In this document: piece by piece, positions 1 to 7,786 of the stretch
Layout: each line of letters starts with the position of its first letter
How positions within the stretch are numbered: the stretch's first letter is position 1
IMG/VR virus record: IMGVR_UViG_3300025029_000035
Location: 1-40,101 of that record
Length of the DNA: 40,101 bases
Strand: one strand, 5' to 3'
DNA from: a virus
Made by a program: the position numbers and the translations under genes
Notes under the pieces: generated by a model
What the model was told of the DNA's origin: nothing
What the model saw: only the letters and a program-made list of their open reading frames with translations
The model's database searches: none

Positions 1-432
1 CTCGAACCGGACTATGAGTTGGAAGGCTGGTGGACCAGCCTGGACGAGGCGCCGGAGGCGGTGATCAAACGCTACCAGGCGCATGCCACCCACGAGCAAT
101 TCCACAGTGAGATCAAGACCGATCTCGACCTGGAGCGGCTGCCGTCGGGCAAGTTCGCCACCAACGATCTGATCCTGCACCTCGCCCAGCTGGCCTACAA
201 CATCCTGCGGCTGATGGGGCAGCTGGGCATGACCGGCGAGCTGAGCCCGGTGCGCCATCCCGCCAAGCGGCGCCGGATCCGCACCGTGCTACAAGAGCTG
301 GTGCATCGTGCGGCGCTCGTGATTCACAAGGCGCGGCAGATCATCCTCGACTTCGGGCAGGACATCGGACGCATGACGGTATTGAACACCTTGCGAAGCC
401 GCCTGCGCTATCCCCGAGGCACGCCATGCTGA
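1..432 (+). CDS. IS1380-family transposase, C-terminal part
   Basis: The reading frame is open from base 1, so this is the last 143 residues of a longer protein; the first visible codon is not a start. The segment with YQAHATHEQFHSEIKTDLDLERLPSGKF, followed by a helical stretch NDLILHLAQLAYNILRLMGQLG, is typical of the C-terminal end of IS1380-group DDE transposases, where the E of HEQFHSEIK lies in the region of the catalytic glutamate. It would catalyse movement of the element. Whether the full gene is intact cannot be told because its 5' part is outside the window. Family assignment is from motif memory. Confidence 0.75.
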   Translation, partial: LEPDYELEGWWTSLDEAPEAVIKRYQAHATHEQFHSEIKTDLDLERLPSGKFATNDLILHLAQLAYNILRLMGQLGMTGELSPVRHPAKRRRIRTVLQELVHRAALVIHKARQIILDFGQDIGRMTVLNTLRSRLRYPRGTPC

Positions 433-661
433 TCGTCTGTCGGACAAAGGCACCACGCAGAGAGCTGACGGTCATCGGCAGCCAGTATCAGCGTGTCCGG
501 CGGGTAGAAATGCCTGTCAAAATGGGCTGCTCTCGTCGGTCAGCGTCGCCATGGTTGGTCCTCCCCGGGATGCGTTCAGCGGTTGAGACGGAATCGGCGG
601 TCAAAAAATGCTCGCTGAAGGTGATAGGGGAAGTGTCGGCGCTGGCTTCACGGAATCAGGA
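1..661 (+). mobile_element. 3' remnant of an IS1380-family insertion sequence
   Basis: The window opens inside a transposase of this type. After its stop codon there is about 230 bases of non-coding DNA, the usual layout of an IS 3' end. The right boundary is inferred from the neighbouring leftward gene: its reading frame is natural up to the residues DFCNLL and then hits a TGA in the CTCCTGATTCCGTGA sequence (about 648-662), which I take as the IS terminus. The other terminus lies off the window, so the inverted repeats could not be compared. Confidence 0.6.
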
Positions 662-1007
662 GATTGCAAAAGTCGTTATGGTCGTGGATATGACGGTAGA
701 ACTCATTGATCCGCTGATGAAGCGCTTGGCTACGCGGGTAGCTGCGTGCCGAAAGCCCTGTGTGGATAGATACACTTTCAACAGTGAACCGTTCTGGTTC
801 AGGTACCGGTAGATCTCCGTCACGGCTTAACCGCGACAACGCCATAGTGATGGCTGTCTTTTGAACGTCTTTCTTTGCCCGAGCAGCAACCATAGGCCTT
901 AGATAGGAAGCCAATTTCGTCAAGTTGAACAACCCATGCCGGAAACCAAATTCCAGCAGAGGATTGTCGCGAACGATCTGCTTAAGGGCATCTGCTATGG
1001 TGATCAT
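648..1007 (-). pseudogene. Conserved hypothetical protein truncated by the IS1380 element
   Basis: This encodes 119 residues beginning MITIADALKQIVRDNPLLEFG. The N-terminal half (LFNLTKLASYLRPMVAARAKKDVQKTAITMALSRLSRD) resembles a widespread family of small proteobacterial proteins of unknown function that start with a helix-rich, HTH-like region and often continue into an ACT-like domain. Here the last natural residues appear to be HDHNDFCNLL, and the next codons seem to come from the IS end, so the C-terminal domain is lost. It is divergent from the dapA-like gene. The family assignment is tentative; the truncation is inferred from the abrupt end and from the neighbouring element. Confidence 0.5.
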
Positions 1008-1039
1008 GTTATATTTGTAACACAGGCGGATACAAAAGA

Positions 1040-1060
1040 CAATTTTTATCGGAAAAATTG
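1040..1060. promoter_or_regulatory. Palindrome in the intergenic region between divergent host genes
   Basis: CAATTTTT and AAAAATTG form a perfect 8-bp inverted repeat around a 5-base centre. It lies in the AT-rich gap (1008-1146) between the leftward truncated gene and the rightward dapA-like gene, where both promoters should be. It could be an operator or a simple AT-rich hairpin; no clear promoter pair was picked out. Confidence 0.3.
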
Positions 1061-1146
1061 ATCGCTACCAAGACTCAGCCAGAATGCACGGATGTTCATT
1101 CGCACCAAGAGCATTGATTAAAGGTGCAACGGTGGGAGGTAGGGAT

Positions 1147-1659
1147 ATGGCATGGCAATTTTCTGGGGCTTACACGGCTCTAGTGACACCTTTTACACCA
1201 GAGGGCCAAATCGACTGGAGAGCTTTCGACCATTTGGTTGAAAAGCAGTTAGTCGCCAATATGGATGGGATCGTCTTGCTAGGCACTACGGGTGAGTCCC
1301 CTACTATCGACGAGGAAGAATTCAAATCTGTACTATGTCGTGCCCGAGACCTCGTGGGAAAATCTCTAGTAGTAATTGCTGGCGTTAGTGGAAACAACAC
1401 TTTATCGACTATGCGGCAAGCGAAAATCGCGGAGATTATGGGGGTGGATGGCATCCTTGTGACTTGCCCTCACTACAACAAGCCTTCACAGCAAGGGCTG
1501 ATACTACATTACCGGGCTGTGGCAGAAGCCGTAAAAACTCCTATTCTTCTCTACAATATCAAGGGGCGAACCGGTGTAAACATTGAGGTAGAAACAACTT
1601 TGCAGCTCGCCAAGGTTCCAAACATCGTTGGTATAAAATATAAAAGAAGCAAACAATGA
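1147..1659 (+). pseudogene. dapA: dapA-like gene (4-hydroxy-tetrahydrodipicolinate synthase family), truncated
   Basis: The protein matches the first two thirds of the DHDPS/N-acetylneuraminate lyase family, which condenses pyruvate with aspartate semialdehyde in lysine synthesis. Visible are the substrate loop GTTGES, the PHYNKPSQQGL segment carrying the catalytic tyrosine, and the Schiff-base lysine in NIVGIK. Directly after that lysine the frame becomes YKRSKQ and stops, about 100 residues short of the usual 290 or so. The start at 1147 is chosen for the GGGAGGTAGGG just upstream. The cut coincides with the IS5-family element, and a remnant that could be the continuation (EPSG) lies on the far side. 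Because the LYNIKGRTG segment departs from the usual LYNVPxRTG, it may have been a paralogue rather than the main dapA. Confidence 0.72.
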
Positions 1660-2772
1660 AATGGGCCATATTCTTCAATTGATGTCGGTTTTTCCGCCAT
1701 TTCGGCGGAAAACAGGCGCACTAATCCTACGTCGGCAGATATTTTCCACCGATCAGCAAGTTGCTGAAGGCGGCCAAAAGATGCAATCGATTGCTGTTCT
1801 TGGACAGCCCGCGATAGCGAACCTTGTTATACCCGAAGACTCGTTTGATGTACCGGAACGGGTGCTCAACCTTGGCCCGAATGCTGGCCTTGATCTTCTC
1901 GGCCTTCGCCTTGTTGGCATCCAGCTTGGCGCGCTCGCTTGGGCGAGGGGCAATAAACCAGTCAACGCCTTGTCGGTCCTTATGCTCCTCGCGCTTTTGG
2001 ATGCCGCGATAGCCCGCATCGCCAAACACCCGCGTCTCGTCACCATGAAGCAAGTTGCCAGAGGCGACGATGTCATGAGTATTGGCGGCGGTGGTGTCGA
2101 TGCTATGAATGAGACCCAGGGCATCGTCCACACCAATGTGCATCTTCATCCCGAAATGCCATTGGTTACCTTTGCGTGTCTGATGCATCTGCGGATCGCG
2201 CTGGCCTGCTTGGTTCTTGGTGGAACTCGGCGCAGCGATGATGGTGGCATCCACGATGCTCCCCTCACGCAGCATCAGACCGTTCTTCTCCAGGTGTTTG
2301 TTGACCTCGTTGAACAGCACCTTGCCGAGGTCATGGCGCTCCAGGAAATGCCGGAAGTGGAGAATCGTGGTCTCGTCGGGCAGCCGATCAACCAGACGCA
2401 ATCCGGCAAAGCGGCGCATGGATTCGATCTCATACAGCGCGTCCTCCATCGCCGGGTCGCTCAGATTGTAGAAGAGTTGCATGCAGTGAACACGCAGCAT
2501 GGCAGACAACGGATACGGTGGCCGGCCATTTTGGCCCTTGGGATAGTAGCGGGCGATCCTCTTCTCCAACCGCTGCCAGGAAATCAGCGTGTCCATCCGC
2601 TCCAGAAAGATCTCGCGGCGCGTCTTGCGCTTCTTGTGCTGGTACTCGGCTTCGGCGAAGGTCATCTGATCCATGGGGTGGCGAATCCTATGCAGTTGGC
2701 GGCCAGCGTATTATCGTCGATTTCGGCAAGTTGTTCAGAGATTCCCTAAATAAAACTTTAGTTTTGTTGTAC
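1651..2772 (-). mobile_element. IS5-family insertion sequence in a dapA-like gene, ends approximate
   Basis: A single intact IS5-type transposase gene sits between the two parts of the dapA-like gene. The boundaries are set by where dapA-like sequence stops (near 1650) and seems to resume (near 2773); AGC occurs at both junctions. A sequence like an IS5 left end, GGGAATCTCTGAACAA read on the minus strand, lies at about 2739-2754 and is followed by CTAA, but no matching inverted repeat was found at the other side. A palindrome, TTTTCCGCC-ATTTC-GGCGGAAAA (1690-1712), lies just past the transposase stop. The exact ends are therefore unresolved. Confidence 0.6.
1727..2674 (-). CDS. IS5-family transposase
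   Basis: This 315-residue DDE transposase closely follows the E. coli IS5 protein along its length: TFAEAEYQHKKRKTRREIFLERM, RPPYPLSAMLRVHCMQLFYNLSDPAMEDALYEI, GSIVDATIIAAPSSTKN (first catalytic Asp), MHQTRKGNQWHFGMKMHIGVD, VFGDAGYRG (second Asp), and IRAKVEHPFRYIKRVFG (catalytic Glu). The length is normal and the frame is unbroken, so the enzyme is probably active. It is transcribed leftward, against the dapA-like gene that it interrupts. The long rightward open frame over the same bases is its antisense shadow. Confidence 0.93.
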   Translation of the reverse strand: MDQMTFAEAEYQHKKRKTRREIFLERMDTLISWQRLEKRIARYYPKGQNGRPPYPLSAMLRVHCMQLFYNLSDPAMEDALYEIESMRRFAGLRLVDRLPDETTILHFRHFLERHDLGKVLFNEVNKHLEKNGLMLREGSIVDATIIAAPSSTKNQAGQRDPQMHQTRKGNQWHFGMKMHIGVDDALGLIHSIDTTAANTHDIVASGNLLHGDETRVFGDAGYRGIQKREEHKDRQGVDWFIAPRPSERAKLDANKAKAEKIKASIRAKVEHPFRYIKRVFGYNKVRYRGLSKNSNRLHLLAAFSNLLIGGKYLPT

Positions 2773-2874
2773 AGCGAGCCTTCTGGGATGTCCGAGTCCA
2801 GGCTCGTTTCTTCTCTTGAGCATTCCAATGCTTCCGTGTTGTGGGTTAGCAGGAGATATGGCACAGCGGCCTAA
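2773..2874 (+). pseudogene. Possible dapA-like remnant between the IS element and the prophage
   Basis: A short frame reads SEPSGMSESRLVSSLEHSNASVL, which resembles the segment that follows the Schiff-base lysine in DapA (typically EASGD...VLSGDD). A shift of one base then gives LAGDMAQ, again DapA-like. It stops at the TAA just before the proposed prophage end. If correct, the locus was hit by an IS and by a phage and has picked up a frameshift. The similarity is short, so this is tentative. Confidence 0.35.
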
Positions 2875-2928
2875 TGTGGGACTATAAACAACAAATAGGG
2901 ATAAGCTGGGATAAGAGGCGAAATTTAG
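2875..2928. other. Candidate prophage left end (attL) with transposase-type repeats
   Basis: Mu-type ends begin with TG. TGTGGGACTATAAACAAC starts at 2875, exactly where dapA-like sequence gives out. It is followed by two direct copies of GGGATAAG (2898-2905 and 2908-2915) 10 bp apart, on one face of the helix, as expected for transposase binding sites. Farther in, GCGAGCAAATTAG (2973) and GCGTGCAAATTG (3004) are similar repeats 31 bp apart. The stretch 2929-3016 shows no gene. The right end is not available for comparison. Confidence 0.45.
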
Positions 2929-3016
2929 AGCCTTAAATTCAGAAGGTTACGAACACAGCGCCAGTATATAGCGCGAGCAAATTAGACACCAGCAGTGCCA
3001 AAGGCGTGCAAATTGA

Positions 3017-3051
3017 AAAAGAGGCTGTCTCGCTTGGAAACAGCCTCTTTT
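3017..3051. terminator. Rho-independent terminator of the repressor operon
   Basis: AAAAGAGGCTGT (3017-3028) pairs perfectly with ACAGCCTCTTTT (3040-3051) around an 11-base loop. On the minus strand the stem ends in a run of T, right after the stop at 3071. The A and T tracts on both sides mean it may work in both directions and shield the repressor operon from outside transcription. Confidence 0.8.
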
Positions 3052-3070
3052 GCTAGTTATTTGGCATAGC

Positions 3071-3319
3071 CTAGATCTGGAGTAGACGCCTAGCCATTTG
3101 GTGTGAGCAGTCAGTGCCTTCGATGGATACGACCATCATCTCTTCATGAGTGACGTTGTATAGCTCAAAGCCTCCATCCTGGCGAAGGTCTCCCTGCATA
3201 ACATCACCAATCTCAATATCGCACCCGCCAATAAACTCGGCCACCGTGATGCTACCGTCCTCGACCTGTATAGCGCCCATGCCGTTCCTAGGATTATACG
3301 CAACTACCCTGCCTTTCAT
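3071..3319 (-). CDS. Small cold-shock/OB-fold-like protein in the repressor operon
   Basis: The 82-residue product begins MKGRVVAYNPRNGMGAIQVEDGSITVAEF, a pattern like the first strands of cold-shock or S1-like OB folds (KGxVxxYNxxxGxGxIxxxDG), so it may bind RNA or single-stranded DNA. The aromatic RNP motifs of true cold-shock proteins are not clear, so the activity is uncertain. The ATG at 3319 is chosen because AAGGAGGAG lies just upstream. It starts 10 bases after the repressor stop, is probably cotranscribed with it, and is followed by a terminator. It would therefore be expressed in the lysogen and could help maintain lysogeny or alter host gene expression. Confidence 0.7.
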   Translation of the reverse strand: MKGRVVAYNPRNGMGAIQVEDGSITVAEFIGGCDIEIGDVMQGDLRQDGGFELYNVTHEEMMVVSIEGTDCSHQMARRLLQI

Positions 3320-3329
3320 TTGCTCCTCC

Positions 3330-4034
3330 TTACAACCACCCAGCAGACCACACGGCGCGCCCAACGATCTCAAGCTCATGAAGTTGATCCTGGGGCACTA
3401 GTACTTTGTCATATTCCTTATTCGCGCTAATGATGGATACGCCGTTGAATTGGCGCTGCAGGCGCTTAGCGTAGAGATGTCCATCCAGCCGCAGTATATA
3501 GATACCCTCGCCCTCAATCGCCGTCCTGGTGTGGTCAATCAGCACCGTATCGCCGCTGTGAAGTACTGGCTCCATGCTGTCGCCATCAATGCGGATCGCT
3601 GAAAGGTGATCCGGCGTTAGCCCCTGCTTGCGCAGTGAGTAGCGCGTAAAACTGATGTGCGTAAGCACGCGGCAGTTCTCATTCCAGGCCCCGTCACCAG
3701 CGCTGCACTGCGCGTCATACAGCGGCACAAAGGCGTAATCCTCCATCCCCTTCACATCTATTGAATCAGCCTTCTCCTCGCCAAATGCGAGCCATTGCAT
3801 GTCCTTACCTAGCGCACTAGCGATTAGTTCAAGGCGATCCAGTGTGGGGTAAGTGTCTCCGCTCATATAACTGCGTATAGCACCTTCAGACAACCCGCAT
3901 CGGCGCGAAAATACGCGCGCACTCTCACCGGCTAGAGCATCTTTAAGCCTAGCGGGGAAACATCCGATTCCCCCAGCAGGAATAGGATGTTCTTTACCAT
4001 TGAGTTGCTCAGCATCCTTTTCTTCGTAACCCAC
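3330..4034 (-). CDS. Phage repressor, HTH plus S24 (LexA-like) peptidase
   Basis: The 234-residue protein has an XRE-type helix-turn-helix at about residues 36-60 (SARVFSRRCGLSEGAIRSYMSG) and a C-terminal S24 domain. The catalytic serine is Ser153 in IDGDSMEP and the lysine is Lys190 in LYAKRL. An Ala-Gly pair (112-113, in CSAGDG) sits where LexA-type repressors cut themselves. It should keep the early operon off in the lysogen and be inactivated by RecA-stimulated self-cleavage after DNA damage, unlike the classic Mu c repressor, which is Clp-controlled. The start is GTG at 4034 with GAGG about 10 bases upstream. It faces the early operon across the operator region. Confidence 0.9.
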   Translation of the reverse strand: MGYEEKDAEQLNGKEHPIPAGGIGCFPARLKDALAGESARVFSRRCGLSEGAIRSYMSGDTYPTLDRLELIASALGKDMQWLAFGEEKADSIDVKGMEDYAFVPLYDAQCSAGDGAWNENCRVLTHISFTRYSLRKQGLTPDHLSAIRIDGDSMEPVLHSGDTVLIDHTRTAIEGEGIYILRLDGHLYAKRLQRQFNGVSIISANKEYDKVLVPQDQLHELEIVGRAVWSAGWL

Positions 4035-4087
4035 TGTTTTACAACCTCATGCACAAAAAAAAGAGCGTATGGCGCAATAAAAAGAAA

Positions 4088-4135
4088 CGGATGCTCATTT
4101 ATCCGCTTGATATACACTTTTATCCGCGCTATGTT
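4088..4135 (+). promoter_or_regulatory. Early promoter overlapped by repressor/Ner operators
   Basis: A good sigma-70 promoter reads TTGATA (4107-4112), a 17-base spacer, and TATGTT (4130-4135), pointing to the Ner-like gene. Two exact copies of TTTATCCGC lie at 4098-4106 and 4119-4127, 21 bp or two helical turns apart; one borders the -35 box and the other lies in the spacer. The first is also half of an inverted repeat, CGGAT (4088-4092) with ATCCG (4101-4105). These are the likely binding sites for the repressor, the Ner-like protein or the transposase N-terminal domain. Confidence 0.65.
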
Positions 4136-4187
4136 TATGGGGAAAGACAGGTTAGACACCCCAAAAAAACGCCACCGAGGTGACGCC

Positions 4188-4541
4188 ATGAACCACGAAA
4201 TTCCTATCAATCCTTCCCAGCGCTGGGAGTGGTTGAAATACCAACTCCGCAGCCAAGGATGCAGCTTGCGCAAGTTAAGCGATGAGCTGGGTGTCACCGG
4301 CAACGCGGTACAGCTTGTTAAGTACACGCCTTACCCACGCATGGAGCGCGCTATCGCCAAAAAGCTTGGCTTCACACCACAAGCTATTTGGCCAGAGCGC
4401 TGGAACCATGACGGCACACCATGCCGCGAACGCCCCAACCGCGCAGAAAAACTCATCACAGCAAAAGCGCAAAACCGTTTATGCGACAAGGATAGCGGTT
4501 CTAACGCTATCGCGCATCGTCAAATGGCACAGGGAGCGTAG
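4188..4541 (+). CDS. ner: Ner-like early DNA-binding regulator
   Basis: The first rightward gene of the early operon encodes 117 residues. Its N-terminal 70 residues (WEWLKYQLRSQGCSLRKLSDELGVTGNAVQLVKYTPYPRMERAIAKKLGFTPQAIWPERW) match the Ner/Nlp family: a lambda-repressor-like HTH followed by the LGxxPxxIWPxRW ending. In Mu, Ner binds between the divergent promoters and turns down repressor and early transcription. The C-terminal tail of about 45 residues is basic and specific to this protein. ATG 4188 is chosen over an upstream frame because of GAGGTG eight bases before it and because family members start there. Confidence 0.85.
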   Translation: MNHEIPINPSQRWEWLKYQLRSQGCSLRKLSDELGVTGNAVQLVKYTPYPRMERAIAKKLGFTPQAIWPERWNHDGTPCRERPNRAEKLITAKAQNRLCDKDSGSNAIAHRQMAQGA

Positions 4542-4543
4542 CC

Positions 4544-4981
4544 ATGCGACGCGTCAAAGATACCCAAACATTAGACATCTTTGAGGTACCGGCGCCGGTC
4601 GTGCCTACACCAGGCAGCGGCAACTATGCCGCCCAGGTCAGCGAGCTAGTTGGGGCGGTGCTAAAGGATTGTCCTATAGACCGTTACGAAGTCGCCGCGC
4701 AGATGAGCCGTTACTCCGGTGATGACGTCTCCAAGCACATGCTGGATGCGTGGAGTTCGCCAGCACGCAGCGACCACAACATTCCTTTCTATCGTATTCC
4801 GCTTTTGGAAGAGGTCTGTCAGAGCCACGTTTTTACCGACTGGATCGTGCACCTGCGTGGTGGGCGCGTGGCCTATGGCCGTGAAGCCCTTGCTGCCGAA
4901 TACGGGAAGCTTTCCCGCATTCAGGAGCGGGTAAATGCGGATCTGCGAAAGCTGAAAAAGCTGATGGGAGAAGAGGAATGA
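4544..4981 (+). CDS. Early phage protein of unknown function, upstream of the transposase
   Basis: The 145-residue product lies between Ner and the transposase, and its stop overlaps the transposase start (ATGA). Residues 35-110 have a pattern seen in hypothetical proteins at this place in other Mu-like phages (IDRYEVAAQMSRYSGDDVSKHMLDAWSS...FYRIPLLEEV), which suggests an HTH-like helical domain. The C-terminus ends in a charged helix (RIQERVNADLRKLKKLMGEEE). No catalytic motif is visible. Tight coupling to the transposase suggests a role in early replication or its control, but this is only inference. Confidence 0.75.
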   Translation: MRRVKDTQTLDIFEVPAPVVPTPGSGNYAAQVSELVGAVLKDCPIDRYEVAAQMSRYSGDDVSKHMLDAWSSPARSDHNIPFYRIPLLEEVCQSHVFTDWIVHLRGGRVAYGREALAAEYGKLSRIQERVNADLRKLKKLMGEEE

Positions 4982-7023
4982 ACTGGTACACCGCCAAAGA
5001 GCTGGCCGGGTTACCAGGGCTCCCCGGCACAGAACGCAATGTGCGTGAACATGCCAAGCGTCACCGCTGGGAAGGCCAGCAGCGCCTAGGCAGTAAGGCT
5101 GTCGAATACGCCTTTGCCGTTCTACCCACCGAAACCCAAAACGCGCTGTTATTGGCCCAGGCAGATAACGCCGCGCCCACGCCTGTTAGCACTGTATTGC
5201 CCCAGCAGGAAGAGCAGCGCCCTGGCCAACAGCAGCTAACCGATGCCCAGCGCCAAGTGATGACTGCCCGTGTTGCCTTCGTTCGCGAGATCGAGCGCAT
5301 GAGCAAAATGGTCAGCCAGCAGCGCGCTATCGAAACGTTAGTTGCCCATGCGAAGGAAGACGATCTAACGCCTTACCTTAAAGAGCGCGTCGTGATGGCC
5401 AACGACCGCAAGACAATCACGCGCAACCTGAGTGAGCGCACCCTAAAGCGCTGGATCGCTGACTTCCGCAAGCACGGTGAGCGCGGCCTAGCCCCTAAGC
5501 GCCGCCAAGCGGATATGAGCATGCCCGACTGGGCCGGTGATTTTCTCAAGCGCTACCAGAAACCGCAGAAGCCATCGGTCGAAGCCGCCTACCAGTTGCT
5601 AGTCGAACAGACCCAACCGCCGCACCCCTCTATACACCAAGTGCGCCGCTGGCTTGCCAAGCTATCACCGGAAGCGCGGGAACGTGGCCGCATGGGCGCC
5701 CATGAGCTGAAAGCACTCCAGCCCTTCAAGCGCCGCACCAGTGCGGAGCTATGGCCGAACGATGTGTGGGTCGCGGATGGCCACACCTTTGACGCCGAGG
5801 TGATCAACCCGCTGACCGGTCAAGCCTTCCGGCCTGAAGTCACGCTGATAATTGACTGGGCAACGCGCCGCATCGTTGGCTTCGCTCTCAACCTTGCCGA
5901 ATCGACTGTAGCCACGCTGGACGCCCTACGCGATGCCGTTAGCCGCGTGGGCATGTTCAACCTGTTTTATGTCGATAACGGTAGCGGCTTTGACAACGCC
6001 ACTGTTTATGAAGTGGTCGACCGCCTGGGCGGCACCATCACCCACTCGCTGCCTTATAACTCACAGGCACGCGGTGTGATCGAGCGCGCCCACCAAAGCA
6101 CCTTGGTAAAGCTGGCTAAAACCATGGACAGCTATATCGGTGCGGACATGGATAAAGAGGCGTCTACCAAGGCGCACAAGCTAAGCCGTCGCGATATTAA
6201 ACAGGGGTTAAAGCCCGCGTTAATACCCACGTTTCAGGAGTTCTTTGATTCTTTAAACGAGGCGTTAAACGTCTATAACCACAGACCCCATAAAGGCCTT
6301 TCCAAAGTTCGCGATTTGGAGTCTGGAAGGCTGCGCAACCAAAGCCCGATGGAAGCCTGGAAGAGCGCCGAAGCCGAAGGCTTTGAAGCGCTAACCGCGC
6401 CTAGCGATGTGGTCGCCTCTCTCATGCGCCCACAAGAAGTACGCAAAACCAACCGTGGCGAAGTGCGCATCAACGGTGGCCTCTACTTCCTGGATGCCCT
6501 GCGCGATATGCACGGCGAAGAGATCCGCGTGGCCTGGGACTACCGCGATACCGGCAGCGTTGGCGTTTACACCCTGGAAGGCGAACACCTAGGCGATGCC
6601 ATCCTTGACGGCAACGCCACCCCCGCCATGCCTGCAACCATGATCCAGCGCGCCGCCGAGAAGCGCGAAAAAGGCCAGCTCAACCGCTTGGCACAAAAAG
6701 CCAAAACCATCACCGGCAGCGATGTCGAGATCCGCGCCATTACCCCCGCCGCCAGCTACTCAGACGAAAAGCAGGCAGCCGCAGGCCGCGCCTATGCCAA
6801 GCAGCTGGCGGATCAAGGCACACGCTTTCAGATACCCCAAAACAAGATGGAGCGTTATCGGCTTTGGAAAAAGCTGGATGCCCAACTTCAGCAAGAAGAG
6901 GAAGTGCCGGAAGCAGCACGCGACTGGTACGAACGTTACCAGCATCACAACGATTTTCGCGCTATCGCGAAAGTAATGGATGCGGACGGGCTGTCACCCG
7001 CCCGCAACCGACGGGCCGTCTAG
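4978..7023 (+). CDS. MuA-type DDE transposase
   Basis: The 681-residue protein has the domain order of MuA. The N-terminal Mu-type DNA-binding domain (WYTAKELAGLPGLPGTERNVREHAKRHRW) can bind operator or enhancer sites; a helical end-binding region follows; then an RNase-H-like integrase core with Asp267 (VADGHTFD), Asp333 (YVDNGSGFD) and Glu369 (GVIERAHQSTL); then a beta-barrel Mu C-terminal domain (about 460-550) and a basic tail. It cuts and joins the phage ends during integration and replicative transposition. The last two catalytic residues are 36 apart, closer than in MuA and like TnsB or retroviral integrases. It overlaps the previous gene by four bases and is followed by the MuB-like partner. 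Confidence 0.95.
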   Translation: MNWYTAKELAGLPGLPGTERNVREHAKRHRWEGQQRLGSKAVEYAFAVLPTETQNALLLAQADNAAPTPVSTVLPQQEEQRPGQQQLTDAQRQVMTARVAFVREIERMSKMVSQQRAIETLVAHAKEDDLTPYLKERVVMANDRKTITRNLSERTLKRWIADFRKHGERGLAPKRRQADMSMPDWAGDFLKRYQKPQKPSVEAAYQLLVEQTQPPHPSIHQVRRWLAKLSPEARERGRMGAHELKALQPFKRRTSAELWPNDVWVADGHTFDAEVINPLTGQAFRPEVTLIIDWATRRIVGFALNLAESTVATLDALRDAVSRVGMFNLFYVDNGSGFDNATVYEVVDRLGGTITHSLPYNSQARGVIERAHQSTLVKLAKTMDSYIGADMDKEASTKAHKLSRRDIKQGLKPALIPTFQEFFDSLNEALNVYNHRPHKGLSKVRDLESGRLRNQSPMEAWKSAEAEGFEALTAPSDVVASLMRPQEVRKTNRGEVRINGGLYFLDALRDMHGEEIRVAWDYRDTGSVGVYTLEGEHLGDAILDGNATPAMPATMIQRAAEKREKGQLNRLAQKAKTITGSDVEIRAITPAASYSDEKQAAAGRAYAKQLADQGTRFQIPQNKMERYRLWKKLDAQLQQEEEVPEAARDWYERYQHHNDFRAIAKVMDADGLSPARNRRAV

Positions 7024-7064
7024 ACCACGGCCCACGACACCCCAACCTTGGATAAGGAAGCACT

Positions 7065-7784
7065 ATGAGCGTCAACACCATTGTACCACTCACTAACGTC
7101 GGGCTACTCGCCGCTGCCGTTGAAAGCGCCGCCAACCGCCCGCCAGAACTGCCTGGCTTGGTGGTTATGTACGGCCCCAGCGGCTACGGCAAAAGCCTAG
7201 CAGCGGCCTATGCCGCCAACCTACACCGCGCCTACTACGTCGAGTGCCGCGAAAGCTGGACCAAGAAAGCGTTTGTGGTCGCCGTGCTGCGCGAGATGGG
7301 CATCATCCCCATGAAAACCCTGAGCGAGATGGTCGACCAGATCGCCGAGCAGCTTTCCCGCTCAGGCCGCCCGCTGATTGTGGATGACGTCCAGTACGTG
7401 ATTGACAAAGCCGCCGCCAACGTCCTCACCGACATCTATAACGCCAGCCAAGGCACCCTGATTCTGATCGGTGAAGAACGCGTGCCCGCCTCAATGGCCC
7501 GCCTAGAGCGCCTGCATAACCGCGTATTGGAATGGGTACCCGCACAGGCGGCAAGCCTAGACGATGTGCGCGCTCTGGCTGACAAGAGCTACCCCGATAT
7601 TGAAATTGACGACGACCTGCTGCAAGCCGTTAACGACCGCGTGAAAGGCTGCCTGCGACGCGTCGCCGTCAACCTCTACCAGATCCACTCAGAAGCTACC
7701 GCCAACGGCTGGCAAATGGTTGGCCTGCGGGAATGGGGCGAGCGCGAGATCCACACTGGCCAGCCACCGGCACGGAGGGGCTAA
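7065..7784 (+). CDS. MuB-type AAA+ ATPase, transposition target selection
   Basis: The 239-residue AAA+ protein has a Walker A motif GPSGYGKS (residues 37-44), Walker B LIVDD (104-108), and the sensor region TLILIGEERVP with an arginine-rich segment after it. MuB proteins coat target DNA and bring it to the transposase while protecting sites already near the element. It is shorter than Mu MuB (about 310 residues) because the N-terminal HTH domain is missing, as in the MuB-like proteins of B3/D3112-type phages. It directly follows the transposase, which fixes the assignment. Confidence 0.92.
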   Translation: MSVNTIVPLTNVGLLAAAVESAANRPPELPGLVVMYGPSGYGKSLAAAYAANLHRAYYVECRESWTKKAFVVAVLREMGIIPMKTLSEMVDQIAEQLSRSGRPLIVDDVQYVIDKAAANVLTDIYNASQGTLILIGEERVPASMARLERLHNRVLEWVPAQAASLDDVRALADKSYPDIEIDDDLLQAVNDRVKGCLRRVAVNLYQIHSEATANGWQMVGLREWGEREIHTGQPPARRG

Positions 7785-7786
7785 AC

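Noticed and set aside
426-812. Open frame of 128 codons after the IS1380 transposase
   Set aside because: It runs across the IS end into the antisense of the truncated gene, has no ribosome site and a composition unlike a protein. I treat it as chance.
1690-1712. TTTTCCGCC palindrome as a transposase terminator
   Set aside because: The stem is perfect, but it is not followed by a run of T in either direction, so it is noted only as a palindrome within the IS element.
1661-2749. Rightward frame of 362 codons
   Set aside because: It is the antisense of the IS5 transposase, which has clear family motifs on the other strand.
2768-2773. TGTACA as the prophage left end
   Set aside because: It starts with TG, but dapA-like sequence appears to continue after it to 2874, while the repeats expected at a transposable phage end follow 2875. 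It remains a weaker alternative.
6197-6268. TTAA series inside the transposase gene (6197, 6208, 6220, 6253, 6265)
   Set aside because: Steps are 11 and 12 bases and irregular, and the bases encode a conserved part of the protein, so this is not grouped with the phased arrays.
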